From Saprospiraceae bacterium (GTDB taxonomy: Bacteria; Bacteroidota; Bacteroidia; Chitinophagales; Saprospiraceae): a stretch of 64,000 nucleotides of DNA. Positions 8,282 through 18,443 of this stretch are shown here, one piece after another. Each line of letters opens with the position of its first letter. Within the stretch, counting starts at the first letter, position 1. Made by a program: the position numbers and the translations under genes. The notes under the pieces were generated by a model, which did no database searches, was not told the DNA's origin, and saw nothing but the letters and a program-made list of their open reading frames with translations. The stretch lies in assembly GCA_027008645.1 (NCBI GenBank), contig JALVEE010000252.1, positions 1 to 64,000 of the forward strand. The letters run 5' to 3'.

Positions 8282-11200
8282 ATGAAACGAAACTTTTATT
8301 TTACGGATCTGCCTAAAATAACAGTAAGAAGAGTTTTAAATTCAATTCTTTTCTTATTTTTATTATTTATAGGCACAAGTCTATCTGCACAGACCATTCA
8401 CGGCAATGTTAAAGATGCAGATACAGGAGAAGCTTTAATTGGAGCAAGTGTTATCGACGTAGAAACCGGCAACGGTACTATTACGGATTTGGATGGCAAT
8501 TTCTCAATCAAAGTAAAATCTCCAAGTACATCATTGAAGATATCTTTTGTCGGATATGATGATTTTGTTTTGGCTTTAAACGGTCAAAATAATGTTGTTG
8601 TTCAACTTTTAAGCGGTACTAAACTTAACGAAGTAGTTGTTACGGCCTTGGGTATTTCAAGAGAGAAAAAGGCTATCGGTTATGCTATGACCGAATTGAA
8701 AAGCGATGACATCAACGATGCTAAAGAAACCAACATTGTTAACCAATTAGCAGGAAGAGTAGCGGGAGTCAATATCACAAAATCTTCCGCAGGTCCGGGT
8801 AGTGGATCCAGAGTTATTATTAGGGGAAATAACTCTTTGTCAGGAAACAACCAGCCCTTATATGTCGTTGATGGAGTTCCTGTTGACAACTCCGGATTTG
8901 GTTCAGCCAATGGTAGCGGAACAGCTAATTACAAAAGGACAGATTATGGAACGGGTATCTCTGATATCAATCCTGATGATATCGAAAGTGTATCTGTATT
9001 GAAAGGTCCAAACGCTGCTGCCTTGTACGGTTCAAGAGCTGCAAACGGTGTTATTTTGATCACAACTAAGAAAGGTACAGGAGGTAAAGGATTAGGAGTA
9101 ACATATTCAACTTACTACACTATGGAAACTCCAATGTTATTGCCAAAATACCAAAATAAGTATGGAATGGGATCTTTGGGTCAAATAGATGATGACTTGG
9201 AAACATACAAGACACATAGTGGCTCTTGGGGACCAAAAATGGACGGAAGTGAGAGACTTTACTGGACAGGAGAAAAGAAAAAATATACTGCTGCTCCTAA
9301 TAATATTAAAAACTTTTTTAGAACAGGAAGTAATTTTATCAATACTTTAGCATTTGATGGAGGTAATAGTTTTGGTACTTTCCGTTTTTCATACACCAAC
9401 ACAAAAGCTAATTCCATATTGGAGAACTCCGGATTGCAAAGACATAATTTCAATTTGAGAGCAGGAGCTAATTTAACTGATAAGTTGTCATTGGATGCTA
9501 AAGTTACATATTTCATCCAAAATGGTAAAAACAGACCTGATCAAGGAACAGAAGGTATTATGGCATATGTTTATGGTATCCCACGTAATATACCTATTGC
9601 CGATCTAAAGGATTATCAAAATGATGATTACTCTTCAAGATCATACAATTCATTGGGAAGTAATCCTTATTGGATATTGTATAGTGATAGAAATGACGAT
9701 AGAAGAAACAGAATACAAGGTTTTACAAAATTGACTTACAAGTTTTCCGATCATTTCTCTATCATGGGTAGAATCGGTCTTGATAATATAGATCAAAATA
9801 TTGAAAGAGTAAGCGCATATGGACATTGGTTCTATCCAACAGGAGGAATCAATTTTAGCGATCATAAAACAGCGGAAAGCAATATGGACTTTTTAGCTAT
9901 GTATAACACAAAATTTACATCAGATCTTGATTTTGATTTTAATTTTGGTGGTAATATGATGAGAAGAACATTTTCATCTCAAGGAATAAACGCAAGCAGC
10001 TTTAGAATTCCAACAAAAGCTACAGTCACAAGTACCAAGCCTGATAAAAGATATCCTTTTTATAATCCACAAGGAGAAAAAAGAATTAATTCTCTTTATT
10101 TCTCTTCACAATTCGGATATAAGAATTTCGCCTATTTGGATATAACAGGAAGAAATGATTGGTCTTCAACACTACCCGAAAGCAATAGATCTTATTTCTA
10201 TCCCTCAGTTAGTTTATCATTTTTATTGAGTGAATTATTAAATGTAAATGCTTTGAATTATTCAAAGTTGAGATTTAGTTATGCTAAGGTTGGTAGTGAT
10301 ACCGGTCCTTATAAATTGACAAATTCATTTTTCTTGGATGGCGAAGGATATTTGGGAAGAACAACATTGTCAACAAGTTCAACAAGGTTAAACCCCAATC
10401 TTAAACCGGAACAGACAAAATCTTTTGAAATCGGATATGAAACCAAAATGTTTGATAATAGATTTTATCTTGATTTGACATATTACAGCATTAAAACAAA
10501 TGACTTGATTACAACAGTTCCCGTACCTCCGGCTTCAGGATACTCAAGAGAGCTTACCAATGTCGGTGAGATGACTAATAAAGGTATTGAAGCTGTGGTT
10601 GGTTTTGTACCTGTAAAAACAAGTGATTTAACTTGGGATATTTCTTTTAACTTTGCTAAAAACGATAACAGACTTATTAAATTGATAGAAGGAGTTGACA
10701 ATTTTGTATTTACAACAACCAATTCTGGAAATTTAGTAGTTCAAGCTACAGTTGACGGAACAGAGATTGACGGAAAGAAAGTCGAAGGTCATTTCGGTGA
10801 TATTTACGGAACAGAGTTAATGAGAAATGACGCAGGACAATTGGTTGTTGATGCGACAGGACATCCACAAAGAACCGGTAAAAAAGTTTATTTGGGTAAT
10901 TATCAACCCGATTGGACAGGCGGTATGTTCAATGTTATCAATTACAAAAACCTTGCATTCAAATTCTTGATTGATGCAAGAATTGGCGGTCAACTGTATT
11001 CAGGTACAGATGCGGGACTTGATGCTTCAGGAGTAAGCGAAAGAACATTGGCAGGAAGAGAAGAGGGGATTGTCGTTGATGGAGTTGTAAATACAGGAAC
11101 AGAGGAAGAACCTGTCTGGGAAAAGAACACTGTAAATATTCCTATTCAAGAATATTTTGGATCAATCAGTGGAGCTGCTTCAGAGTATATTTACGATCAA

Positions 11201-11443
11201 ACAAATATTAGATTGAGAGAAGTATCTTTGACATATAAGATGCCATCATCATTATTCTCTAAAACAGGAATAAAAGGCGTATCAATAGGATTGGTAGGAA
11301 GAAACTTAATGTTTTTCAAGAACGCTTTAGAAAACTTTGACCCTGAATCAACATACAGTACCAGTAATTTTGCACAAGGTGTATTGTTCTACAATCTACC
11401 TTCAACCAAAAGCTTAGGTGTTAATTTAAGAGTTAAATTTTAA
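8282..11443 (+). CDS. SusC/RagA-family TonB-linked outer membrane protein
   Basis: 1053 aa; carboxypeptidase-like domain, LNEVVVTALGISREKKAIGYA, LKGPNAAALYGSRAANGVILITTKKG. Confidence 0.97.
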   Translation: MKRNFYFTDLPKITVRRVLNSILFLFLLFIGTSLSAQTIHGNVKDADTGEALIGASVIDVETGNGTITDLDGNFSIKVKSPSTSLKISFVGYDDFVLALNGQNNVVVQLLSGTKLNEVVVTALGISREKKAIGYAMTELKSDDINDAKETNIVNQLAGRVAGVNITKSSAGPGSGSRVIIRGNNSLSGNNQPLYVVDGVPVDNSGFGSANGSGTANYKRTDYGTGISDINPDDIESVSVLKGPNAAALYGSRAANGVILITTKKGTGGKGLGVTYSTYYTMETPMLLPKYQNKYGMGSLGQIDDDLETYKTHSGSWGPKMDGSERLYWTGEKKKYTAAPNNIKNFFRTGSNFINTLAFDGGNSFGTFRFSYTNTKANSILENSGLQRHNFNLRAGANLTDKLSLDAKVTYFIQNGKNRPDQGTEGIMAYVYGIPRNIPIADLKDYQNDDYSSRSYNSLGSNPYWILYSDRNDDRRNRIQGFTKLTYKFSDHFSIMGRIGLDNIDQNIERVSAYGHWFYPTGGINFSDHKTAESNMDFLAMYNTKFTSDLDFDFNFGGNMMRRTFSSQGINASSFRIPTKATVTSTKPDKRYPFYNPQGEKRINSLYFSSQFGYKNFAYLDITGRNDWSSTLPESNRSYFYPSVSLSFLLSELLNVNALNYSKLRFSYAKVGSDTGPYKLTNSFFLDGEGYLGRTTLSTSSTRLNPNLKPEQTKSFEIGYETKMFDNRFYLDLTYYSIKTNDLITTVPVPPASGYSRELTNVGEMTNKGIEAVVGFVPVKTSDLTWDISFNFAKNDNRLIKLIEGVDNFVFTTTNSGNLVVQATVDGTEIDGKKVEGHFGDIYGTELMRNDAGQLVVDATGHPQRTGKKVYLGNYQPDWTGGMFNVINYKNLAFKFLIDARIGGQLYSGTDAGLDASGVSERTLAGREEGIVVDGVVNTGTEEEPVWEKNTVNIPIQEYFGSISGAASEYIYDQTNIRLREVSLTYKMPSSLFSKTGIKGVSIGLVGRNLMFFKNALENFDPESTYSTSNFAQGVLFYNLPSTKSLGVNLRVKF

Positions 11444-11463
11444 TTAATCATAAAAACAAAAAA

Positions 11464-13164
11464 ATGAAAAATAATATATTAAAATATTTATTAGTCTTCT
11501 TGGTATTTGCCGGAACTATTACCAGCTGTACAAAAGACTTTAATGAGATAAATAAAAATCCGAATGCCATTTTGCCTGATGAAGCGAGTGCAAGATATTT
11601 CCTTACAAAGGCAGAATACAGACTTTACGCTTCAGGCAGATATACATATTGGAGAGCCAATTTGATACATGCAGATAGATACGCAGGATATTTTTGCTTT
11701 GGAAATAGCGGTTCTTGGTGGAATGATGAACTTGGATATAAATTTCACGGTGGTTATACAGGAGCTACTTGGGGACTATATGGCGGATACTTTGGTGTAA
11801 TCAACACATTTTTGAAATTAACTCAACAAGGAGGAGATTTTGAGAACCCTCTAATGGAAGCAGTAGGAAAAATCCTAGAAGCTTTATATTATCAACAATA
11901 TACTGATGTCTTTGGAGAAGTACCTTATAGTGAAGCAGGAGATCCCGATATCAAATTACCTAAGTTTGATACTCAAAAAGATATCTATCAAGGTATTATC
12001 AATGAATTGAATGAAGCTATGGCTACGATAGGTGATGCAACAGCTACAGGAACAGGAGTTGACGATTTGGGTTCAAATGATGTTATATTTGGAGGAGATC
12101 TTCAGAAATGGAAAAAATTTGCTAATTCCGCAAAACTTAGAATTGCCTTAAGAGCATATGGTGCTCCCGGAGCTGATTTTGCTGAAACAGCAATTAACGA
12201 ATGTTTGAGTTCAGGACAATTCATGGAAGATTTTGGAGCTATCTTAGAAAAAGATAATGCTATTAGCCAATGGAATAGTAGTTCATATGCTGATATTTGG
12301 CATAGATTCGGTGGAAAAGGATCCAAATGGAAAGTAAGTCAAACTATGATTAATTATCTTAGAGACTACAATGATCCAAGATTGGAAAAATATGCTGACC
12401 CTATACCCGGAGGGGATATATCTTTGAAGAGACCTTTAGCAAAAGACAATGAAGAAGCTTACAATAAATTTCCAAAAAGATTGGATTTTATAAAATCTTT
12501 GTTCGACGAAGCGAAAGTTGAATATACAGTTGAAAATGTAGGAGACACTATTTTCAATATCAGTATTCCTGAGAATACTTATTATGTAGGACAACCAACA
12601 CGATTAGGATCCGGTATAAAATCAATGGCAAAATGGGAATTTTTCTCATCTCCCGATTTATATGTAATCGGATTAGATCCTGATGACAATAATATCGCTC
12701 CTGAGATTATCATGACCGCAGCAGAAACATATTTCTTGAGAGCTGAAGCAGCTGTGAGAGGTTTTGGTGCAGGTAATGCACAGGAATTATTTACTAAAGG
12801 TATAGAAGCGGCAATGGCACTTTATAATGTTGACGGTAGTGATTATATCGCTAATGCTGATTTAGCACAACTCAACGGATCAGACGAAGAAAATCTCGAG
12901 AAAATTGCAATACAAAGATGGATTGCATCATATACAGACGGCTTTGAAGGCTGGGCCGATGTAAGGAAATCCGGATACCCAAAGGCTCTTTCTCAAGGTG
13001 TTTCTGACCCTGATATTTACGGACTTGGCGACATAGATGGAGATTATCCAACAAGGATGCAATATGCCGGAAGTGCTTATAACCTCAACGGAGCACATGT
13101 AGATGAGGCTGTAGCACGACAAGGAGCTGACAAGCAAAACACTCCACTTTGGTGGCAGAAATAA
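11464..13164 (+). CDS. SusD/RagB-like nutrient-binding outer membrane lipoprotein
   Basis: 566 aa; lipobox TITSC; follows SusC; C-terminal QRWIASYTDGFEGWADVRKSGYP. Confidence 0.95.
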   Translation: MKNNILKYLLVFLVFAGTITSCTKDFNEINKNPNAILPDEASARYFLTKAEYRLYASGRYTYWRANLIHADRYAGYFCFGNSGSWWNDELGYKFHGGYTGATWGLYGGYFGVINTFLKLTQQGGDFENPLMEAVGKILEALYYQQYTDVFGEVPYSEAGDPDIKLPKFDTQKDIYQGIINELNEAMATIGDATATGTGVDDLGSNDVIFGGDLQKWKKFANSAKLRIALRAYGAPGADFAETAINECLSSGQFMEDFGAILEKDNAISQWNSSSYADIWHRFGGKGSKWKVSQTMINYLRDYNDPRLEKYADPIPGGDISLKRPLAKDNEEAYNKFPKRLDFIKSLFDEAKVEYTVENVGDTIFNISIPENTYYVGQPTRLGSGIKSMAKWEFFSSPDLYVIGLDPDDNNIAPEIIMTAAETYFLRAEAAVRGFGAGNAQELFTKGIEAAMALYNVDGSDYIANADLAQLNGSDEENLEKIAIQRWIASYTDGFEGWADVRKSGYPKALSQGVSDPDIYGLGDIDGDYPTRMQYAGSAYNLNGAHVDEAVARQGADKQNTPLWWQK

Positions 13165-13191
13165 TTAATTTGGTTTGTAGTTAATGTTTTT

Positions 13192-13220
13192 AAGGGCTGT
13201 TGTTTTAACAGCCCTTTTTT
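13192..13220 (+). terminator. Intrinsic terminator after SusD
   Basis: AAGGGCTGTT-GTTTT-AACAGCCCTTTTTT. Confidence 0.85.
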
Positions 13221-13254
13221 ATTACATTTAGTATCACTCCAAAATCCAAAATTA

Positions 13255-13342
13255 GGTGCATTTCATTTTTTCGCTTTTTTACACAAGAAGTTTTGTTGAT
13301 GTGTTTAATATAGCGTACCTACGGCACGCATTTTAGTTAGTA
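13255..13342. repeat. Family A element, copy 2 (about 85 bp also present inverted at 43,230-43,312)
   Basis: ggtgcatttcattttttcgc...gatgtgtttaatatagcgtacctacggcacgcattttagttagt. Confidence 0.75.
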
Positions 13343-13436
13343 TTTGGTAATATTTCTTCACAAAAGTGAAAGAAATAATTTTCGGTTGCGTAGTAGTAAT
13401 TGAGATTTATATTATTTAATTATTAAATATTGTATC

Positions 13437-14276
13437 ATGAAAAAATTGAAATTAATGAGCTTAATGTTGTTTGTATCCGTTTTTGGAGCATCAATGTATA
13501 TCACAGGCTGTTCAGATGGTTATATTGGAAATGAAGATGGATTGCATGATCTAGATTCAAGAGGAGGGAATAATGGGAAGAATGGTAAAAAAGGAATGAA
13601 AAACGGAAATTCCGGTAAATCTAATAAAGATCTGTGTACTTGTATTAGAGATGAGTATCCGATGGAAGATCTTTCTGATGTAGAAAGAAGCAGTTTGGAA
13701 AAAATGAGAGAAGAGGAGAAATTAGCCAGAGATGTTTATATTACATTATTCGAAAAGTGGAATTTGAAAGTATTTGATAATATCTCAAATGCGGAGCAAC
13801 GCCATATGGATGCAATACTGTGTTTGATGGATAAATACGACATTGAAGATCCGGCAGGAAATAATCCTGCAGGTATATTTTCCGATAGTAATCTTCAATC
13901 ACTTTATGATAATCTTGTAAACCAAGGAAGCGAGAGTATAAAAGCTGCATTGAAAGTTGGAGCTACAATCGAGGATTTAGATATCTTTGATTTAATAGAA
14001 CTATCAAAATCCGTGGATAATAAAGATATTTTAGCTGTATTTGATAATTTGACTAAAGGTTCAAGAAATCACATGAGAGCATTTTATAGTCAATTATTAA
14101 TAAATGATGCTGATTATACACCACAATATATTGATAAAGAATTATTTGATAGTATAATTAATAGTGATAGAGAGCGAGGTGGAACTATTTGCAGTAATAA
14201 CTCAGGGAATAAACGAGGAGGAAAAGGAAAAAATAAAGGAAAGGGGAAAAAAGGAAGAAAAGGGAATAGAAAATAG
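13437..14276 (+). CDS. DUF2202-type ferritin-like protein with signal peptide and Gly/Lys-rich tail
   Basis: 279 aa; EEEKLARDVYITLFEKWNLKVFDNISNAEQRHMDAI...; tail GGKGKNKGKGKKGRKGNRK. Confidence 0.8.
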   Translation: MKKLKLMSLMLFVSVFGASMYITGCSDGYIGNEDGLHDLDSRGGNNGKNGKKGMKNGNSGKSNKDLCTCIRDEYPMEDLSDVERSSLEKMREEEKLARDVYITLFEKWNLKVFDNISNAEQRHMDAILCLMDKYDIEDPAGNNPAGIFSDSNLQSLYDNLVNQGSESIKAALKVGATIEDLDIFDLIELSKSVDNKDILAVFDNLTKGSRNHMRAFYSQLLINDADYTPQYIDKELFDSIINSDRERGGTICSNNSGNKRGGKGKNKGKGKKGRKGNRK

Positions 14277-14310
14277 TATTCTTTAGAAAATAATCAGTTA
14301 GTAGTTTTTT

Positions 14311-14345
14311 AGAGGCATTATCGAAATGATAATGCCTCTTTTATT
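14311..14345 (+). terminator. Intrinsic terminator (possibly bidirectional)
   Basis: AGAGGCATTATC-GAAA-TGATAATGCCTCTTTTATT. Confidence 0.8.
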
Positions 14346-14380
14346 TATTAATTATTAACTGAAATAAATCTTATCCCGGA

Positions 14381-14788
14381 TTATTTTTCAGCTGATAATT
14401 TTAGAAAGGACAAACCTAACCATATAACTGAAATTGTCATTGATATTGCTCCAATAAGTACTAAAAATGGAGGAGCACTAAGATAAATCTCTGCTAATAT
14501 CCCAACCGGCATTAAAATTCCGATTATTGCTAACCAAGATATTACATTTGTGTTTTTTAAGCGTGAATTGAAATGCAATAATAAATAGCCAATCACTATA
14601 TTTAATAGAGAGAATAGGTTTCCATGTACATGGGCAAGTCTGCTTTCAAAATGTTCTCCTTTGATATAAGAGTCAATCCAAGCAGCCTTATCAGGAGCAA
14701 AATCTCTTAAATAGATAAGTAAAAAGCCATAAGCCATGAATAATCCCATAACCAAAAAACCAATTGCGATGTTATTTTTTCCTTTCAT
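14381..14788 (-). CDS. Four-helix membrane protein of unknown function
   Basis: 135 aa with several hydrophobic stretches; HVHGNLFSLLN motif. Confidence 0.6.
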   Translation of the reverse strand: MKGKNNIAIGFLVMGLFMAYGFLLIYLRDFAPDKAAWIDSYIKGEHFESRLAHVHGNLFSLLNIVIGYLLLHFNSRLKNTNVISWLAIIGILMPVGILAEIYLSAPPFLVLIGAISMTISVIWLGLSFLKLSAEK

Positions 14789-15057
14789 AATTTCAAATTT
14801 GTATTTATAAATAATAGATTAGTTAATATTAACTCACAAATATAATAAAAGAATTCAAGAAATAGTATTTTTTTGATATCTTTAGGTTGATTTGTAAAAT
14901 AAATGACATTAGCTATAGCTATTAATTTTGCTATTTTTAATGTCATTACTTTATATATCTTTGGTATATTTCCAGGTACTTAGCGGTAAAAGTACAAAGT
15001 TTAAATAGTTTCAATCTATTGTTTTTAGAAAAAAACAAGAAAATAATGAATAAATTA

Positions 15058-15088
15058 TGCAATTTCAAAGTTCAACTTTGAAATTGCA
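15058..15088. repeat. Perfect palindrome TGCAATTTCAAAGTT-C-AACTTTGAAATTGCA
   Basis: 15-bp arms, 1-nt centre. Confidence 0.9.
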
Positions 15089-15090
15089 CG

Positions 15091-15176
15091 ATTTATTTAT
15101 ATATTTATCTGAATTCCATAGAACTGCAAGTGGAGATGAGATAGATATAGTACTTAAAAAAGGACGAAGAGAATAA
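15091..15176 (+). pseudogene. Remnant of the C-terminal region of a DUF4143-type ATPase
   Basis: Frame reads LFIYLSEFHRTASGDEIDIVLKKGRRE*, resembling the 'YyRT.sG.EIDlvl' motif of DUF4143 proteins; no intact upstream ORF. Confidence 0.45.
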
Positions 15177-15222
15177 GTTGTCTAAATAAATCAAGGCAAG
15201 CCTACAATTAAGTAGGCTCACC

Positions 15223-15258
15223 CTGAAATCTTAACTAACACTGAAATCTTAACTAACG
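15223..15258. repeat. Tandem duplication (2 x 18 bp, CTGAAATCTTAACTAACA/G)
   Basis: Direct reading; second unit overlaps the stop region of the RND gene. Confidence 0.85.
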
Positions 15259-18200
15259 CAAACTTTTAACTTTACTAAATCTTTCTTTGATAGAATCTAC
15301 TATTGCATATACCATTGGCACTAAATATACTGTGATAATCAAAGACGACAATAAGCCTCCTATTATTACCCAAGCCAATCCGTTTTTCCATTCGCTTGCA
15401 GTTCCTTTTGCCAATGCTATTGGTAGCATTCCGATAACCATTGCTATTGTTGTCATCAAGATAGGTCTCATCCTTTCTTTGCCGGCAATAATCAATGCTT
15501 CTTTATAATGTTTCCCTTGTTCCTTGAGCTGATTGGTGAAATCAACAATCAAAATTGCATTTTTTACCACCAGTCCCATAAGCATAATCAAACCCAATAG
15601 TGCGAACAAACTCAAATTGGTCAATGAAAGATTCAAAGCTAATAAAGCTCCGATAATAGCTGCAGGAATTGAAAATAATACCACAAATGGGTAAATAAAA
15701 CTGTCATATAATGCTACCATTATCAAATATATCAATAAAAAAGATATAATCAATACATTACCCATTGCTCCAAAACTGTCATTTTGCTTTTTGATATCAC
15801 TACCCCAAGCCATTTCAATTCCTTCAGGCAATGGATTTTGTTTCAAATAACTAACAACATCACCTGCAACAGTACCTGATGGTCTTCCAAGTGCATCGGC
15901 AGTAAGCGTTACAGAAGGCTGTCTATCCTTTCTTTCCAAAAGCGAAGGTGATTTGCCTTGAACTATATCTGCAAATTGAGATACCTGTATTGCCATTCCC
16001 TTAGGATTAATTATGGTTAAATTTTTGACATCCTCATAATTTTTTCTGTCAAAATCATCAAGCCAAACTCTTACAGGATATTCGATTCCATCTTCGGTAA
16101 GTGTGGCATCATCATTTCCTGTAAAGGCGGTTCTGACATTCATCCCAACATAGGCGGTATTTAACCCAAGCCTTTGCATTTTGTCTCTATCCGGTACTAT
16201 TTTGTATTCAGGGGTTCCTTCTTCTACTGATAATTGTACATTGTCAGAACCCGGGATATCTTGAATTACTGATTTAAGATGTTTAGCGGATTTCATTACT
16301 TCATCCGGATTACTACCACTCAAAGTAATCTCAATTGGTGATGTTCTCGGAACTAATCCAAGTGCAGTCATCGAGAAATTTATTCCGGGAAATTGCTTTC
16401 TCAATGCTTCACGTATCTCTATCATAAATCTCTCTGTTGGTATGTTTCCTCTCTCTTCTTTTGGTTTAAGTTGAACAGTAAATTCAGTTTTATTGGGTGA
16501 ACCTACACCCAGACTACCAATACTTGTACTTGGACCACCTATATTACTAAATACAGTCTCTACCTCATCTTGTTGCAACAAAAAACTTTCGATTTTGGTA
16601 GAAGTGATATTGTTCTCTCGTAGCGGCGTTGATTTATCATACTCCAAAAACAAACTAAATTTTCCTTGATCTCCTGTTGAAATAAGCTCCATCCCTACAA
16701 TATTTTGTTTCATCATAGCCACAGTACCAACAATAGATAGTAATAGCAAACCTGTGAAAATTAATTTATGGTTCAATACCCATTCTAATTGTCGTGTATA
16801 AAAATTGATAAAATTGTCCAATTGATGTTCAAACCAAATCAGAAATCTATTAAAGAAATTTGTAGGTTTTAAATCATCAGCTTTACCAATTCTCGATGCT
16901 AACCAAGGTGTAAGCGTGAATCCGACAAGCAAACTTGTAAGCGTAGAAGTGATTACAACGACTGAAAATTCCTTTAACATATCTGCAACAAATACCTGCA
17001 AAAACAGGATTGGCAAAAATACAACTACGTCAACCAAAGTAATGGATAATGCAGAAAAACCAATTTCCATACGTCCATCCATAGCAGCAACTCTTTTTTC
17101 TTTACCCATATCCAGATGCCGCTGTATATTCTCCAAAACCACCGTGGCATCATCCACCAGTATTCCGATGATTAACGACATTGCAAGTAGTGTCATTAAG
17201 TTAAGCGTATATCCCAAAAGCCACATTACAGCAAATGCCGTGACCAATGATGTAGGTATAGCGATTAATACTATAATCGAATTCCTAAAACTTCTCAAAA
17301 ACAAAAGCATCACCAAGGACACCAATATAACTGCTAAAATCAGGTCATCAACCACGGATTCAACCGCAGCAATTGTGTTTTCGGTAGTATCATCTGCTAT
17401 GATAAACTGTACATTTTTGTCTTTGTTTTGTTCTTCTATCAATTTCAATCTTTCTCTTACCAATTCGGACACGTCAACAGCATTAGCGTCTCCTTGCTTT
17501 TTAAGAATAAGCCCAAGCCCTGCTTTACCATTGAATCTACTCAATGATGCGATATCTTTTACACCATCTACTACTGTTGCTACATCTTTTACATATACCG
17601 GACTTCCCGGAGTTGGCATTGCGACCATTACGTCTTCAATATCCTTGATATCGTGAAATTTTCCCGTAAGTCTTACAGAGCTACGATTAGTATAAGACTG
17701 AACTTCACCGGCAGGCAAGTCCAAGCCTGAACGATTGATTGCTTCAACAACCTGCAATAGAGAAACTCTATAAAGCTTTAATTTTTCCTGGTCTATTTTT
17801 ACTTGAATTTCCCTTTCTTCTCCTCCTAATACCGTGATTTCAGCCACACCTTTGAGCTGTTGGATTTGCGGAAGATAATCATCGGTCATTTTTTGATAAA
17901 ATTCAGTAGCCGGCAAATCGCTTGTTGCACTTATTGACATAATCGGCAAGTCATTTGGCGAAACCTTACTCATCACAGGACTAAATATGGCATCAGGTAA
18001 ATCATTTCTTATATTGTCAATGTACCTTTGGGCATCTTGCATTGTTATATCAACACTAGTTCCGTATTTTAGATTTGCAATAATTACAGAAGCATTTGGC
18101 AATGATTTTGTAACTAAATAATCAACACCTTCCAGATTGGACAAAGCATCTTCTATTTTTCTTGAAACAGATGTTTCTACTTCCTGTGGTTCCGCACCCG

Positions 18201-18354
18201 GATAAATTGTTTTTATTACTACCACCGGTTGATTAAAGTCGGGTAATAATTCGTAACTTAGGTTTTTGTAACCTATATATCCCATTAGGATAAAAATACT
18301 AAAAAGTACTATTATCAGCGAGGGTCTCTTTATTGATATTTCTGTTAAATTCAT
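15253..18354 (-). CDS. RND efflux transporter, AcrB/MdtB-like inner membrane permease
   Basis: 1033 aa; 12-TM RND organisation; SIKRPSLIIVLFSIFILMGYIGYKNLSYELLPDFNQPVV. Confidence 0.97.
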   Translation of the reverse strand: MNLTEISIKRPSLIIVLFSIFILMGYIGYKNLSYELLPDFNQPVVVIKTIYPGAEPQEVETSVSRKIEDALSNLEGVDYLVTKSLPNASVIIANLKYGTSVDITMQDAQRYIDNIRNDLPDAIFSPVMSKVSPNDLPIMSISATSDLPATEFYQKMTDDYLPQIQQLKGVAEITVLGGEEREIQVKIDQEKLKLYRVSLLQVVEAINRSGLDLPAGEVQSYTNRSSVRLTGKFHDIKDIEDVMVAMPTPGSPVYVKDVATVVDGVKDIASLSRFNGKAGLGLILKKQGDANAVDVSELVRERLKLIEEQNKDKNVQFIIADDTTENTIAAVESVVDDLILAVILVSLVMLLFLRSFRNSIIVLIAIPTSLVTAFAVMWLLGYTLNLMTLLAMSLIIGILVDDATVVLENIQRHLDMGKEKRVAAMDGRMEIGFSALSITLVDVVVFLPILFLQVFVADMLKEFSVVVITSTLTSLLVGFTLTPWLASRIGKADDLKPTNFFNRFLIWFEHQLDNFINFYTRQLEWVLNHKLIFTGLLLLSIVGTVAMMKQNIVGMELISTGDQGKFSLFLEYDKSTPLRENNITSTKIESFLLQQDEVETVFSNIGGPSTSIGSLGVGSPNKTEFTVQLKPKEERGNIPTERFMIEIREALRKQFPGINFSMTALGLVPRTSPIEITLSGSNPDEVMKSAKHLKSVIQDIPGSDNVQLSVEEGTPEYKIVPDRDKMQRLGLNTAYVGMNVRTAFTGNDDATLTEDGIEYPVRVWLDDFDRKNYEDVKNLTIINPKGMAIQVSQFADIVQGKSPSLLERKDRQPSVTLTADALGRPSGTVAGDVVSYLKQNPLPEGIEMAWGSDIKKQNDSFGAMGNVLIISFLLIYLIMVALYDSFIYPFVVLFSIPAAIIGALLALNLSLTNLSLFALLGLIMLMGLVVKNAILIVDFTNQLKEQGKHYKEALIIAGKERMRPILMTTIAMVIGMLPIALAKGTASEWKNGLAWVIIGGLLSSLIITVYLVPMVYAIVDSIKERFSKVKSLR

Positions 18355-18443
18355 TTTTTTTATTTTATATATTGTCTAATCTCTGTGCCAAATGGATTCA
18401 ATCGTTTGGCGCGAGGATTAAGGCTGAACATATCAACCATCAA

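Noticed and set aside
16916-17656. 246-aa plus-strand ORF opposite the RND gene
   Set aside because: Antisense to a clear RND permease; low-complexity Ser/Thr/Ile composition typical of shadow ORFs.
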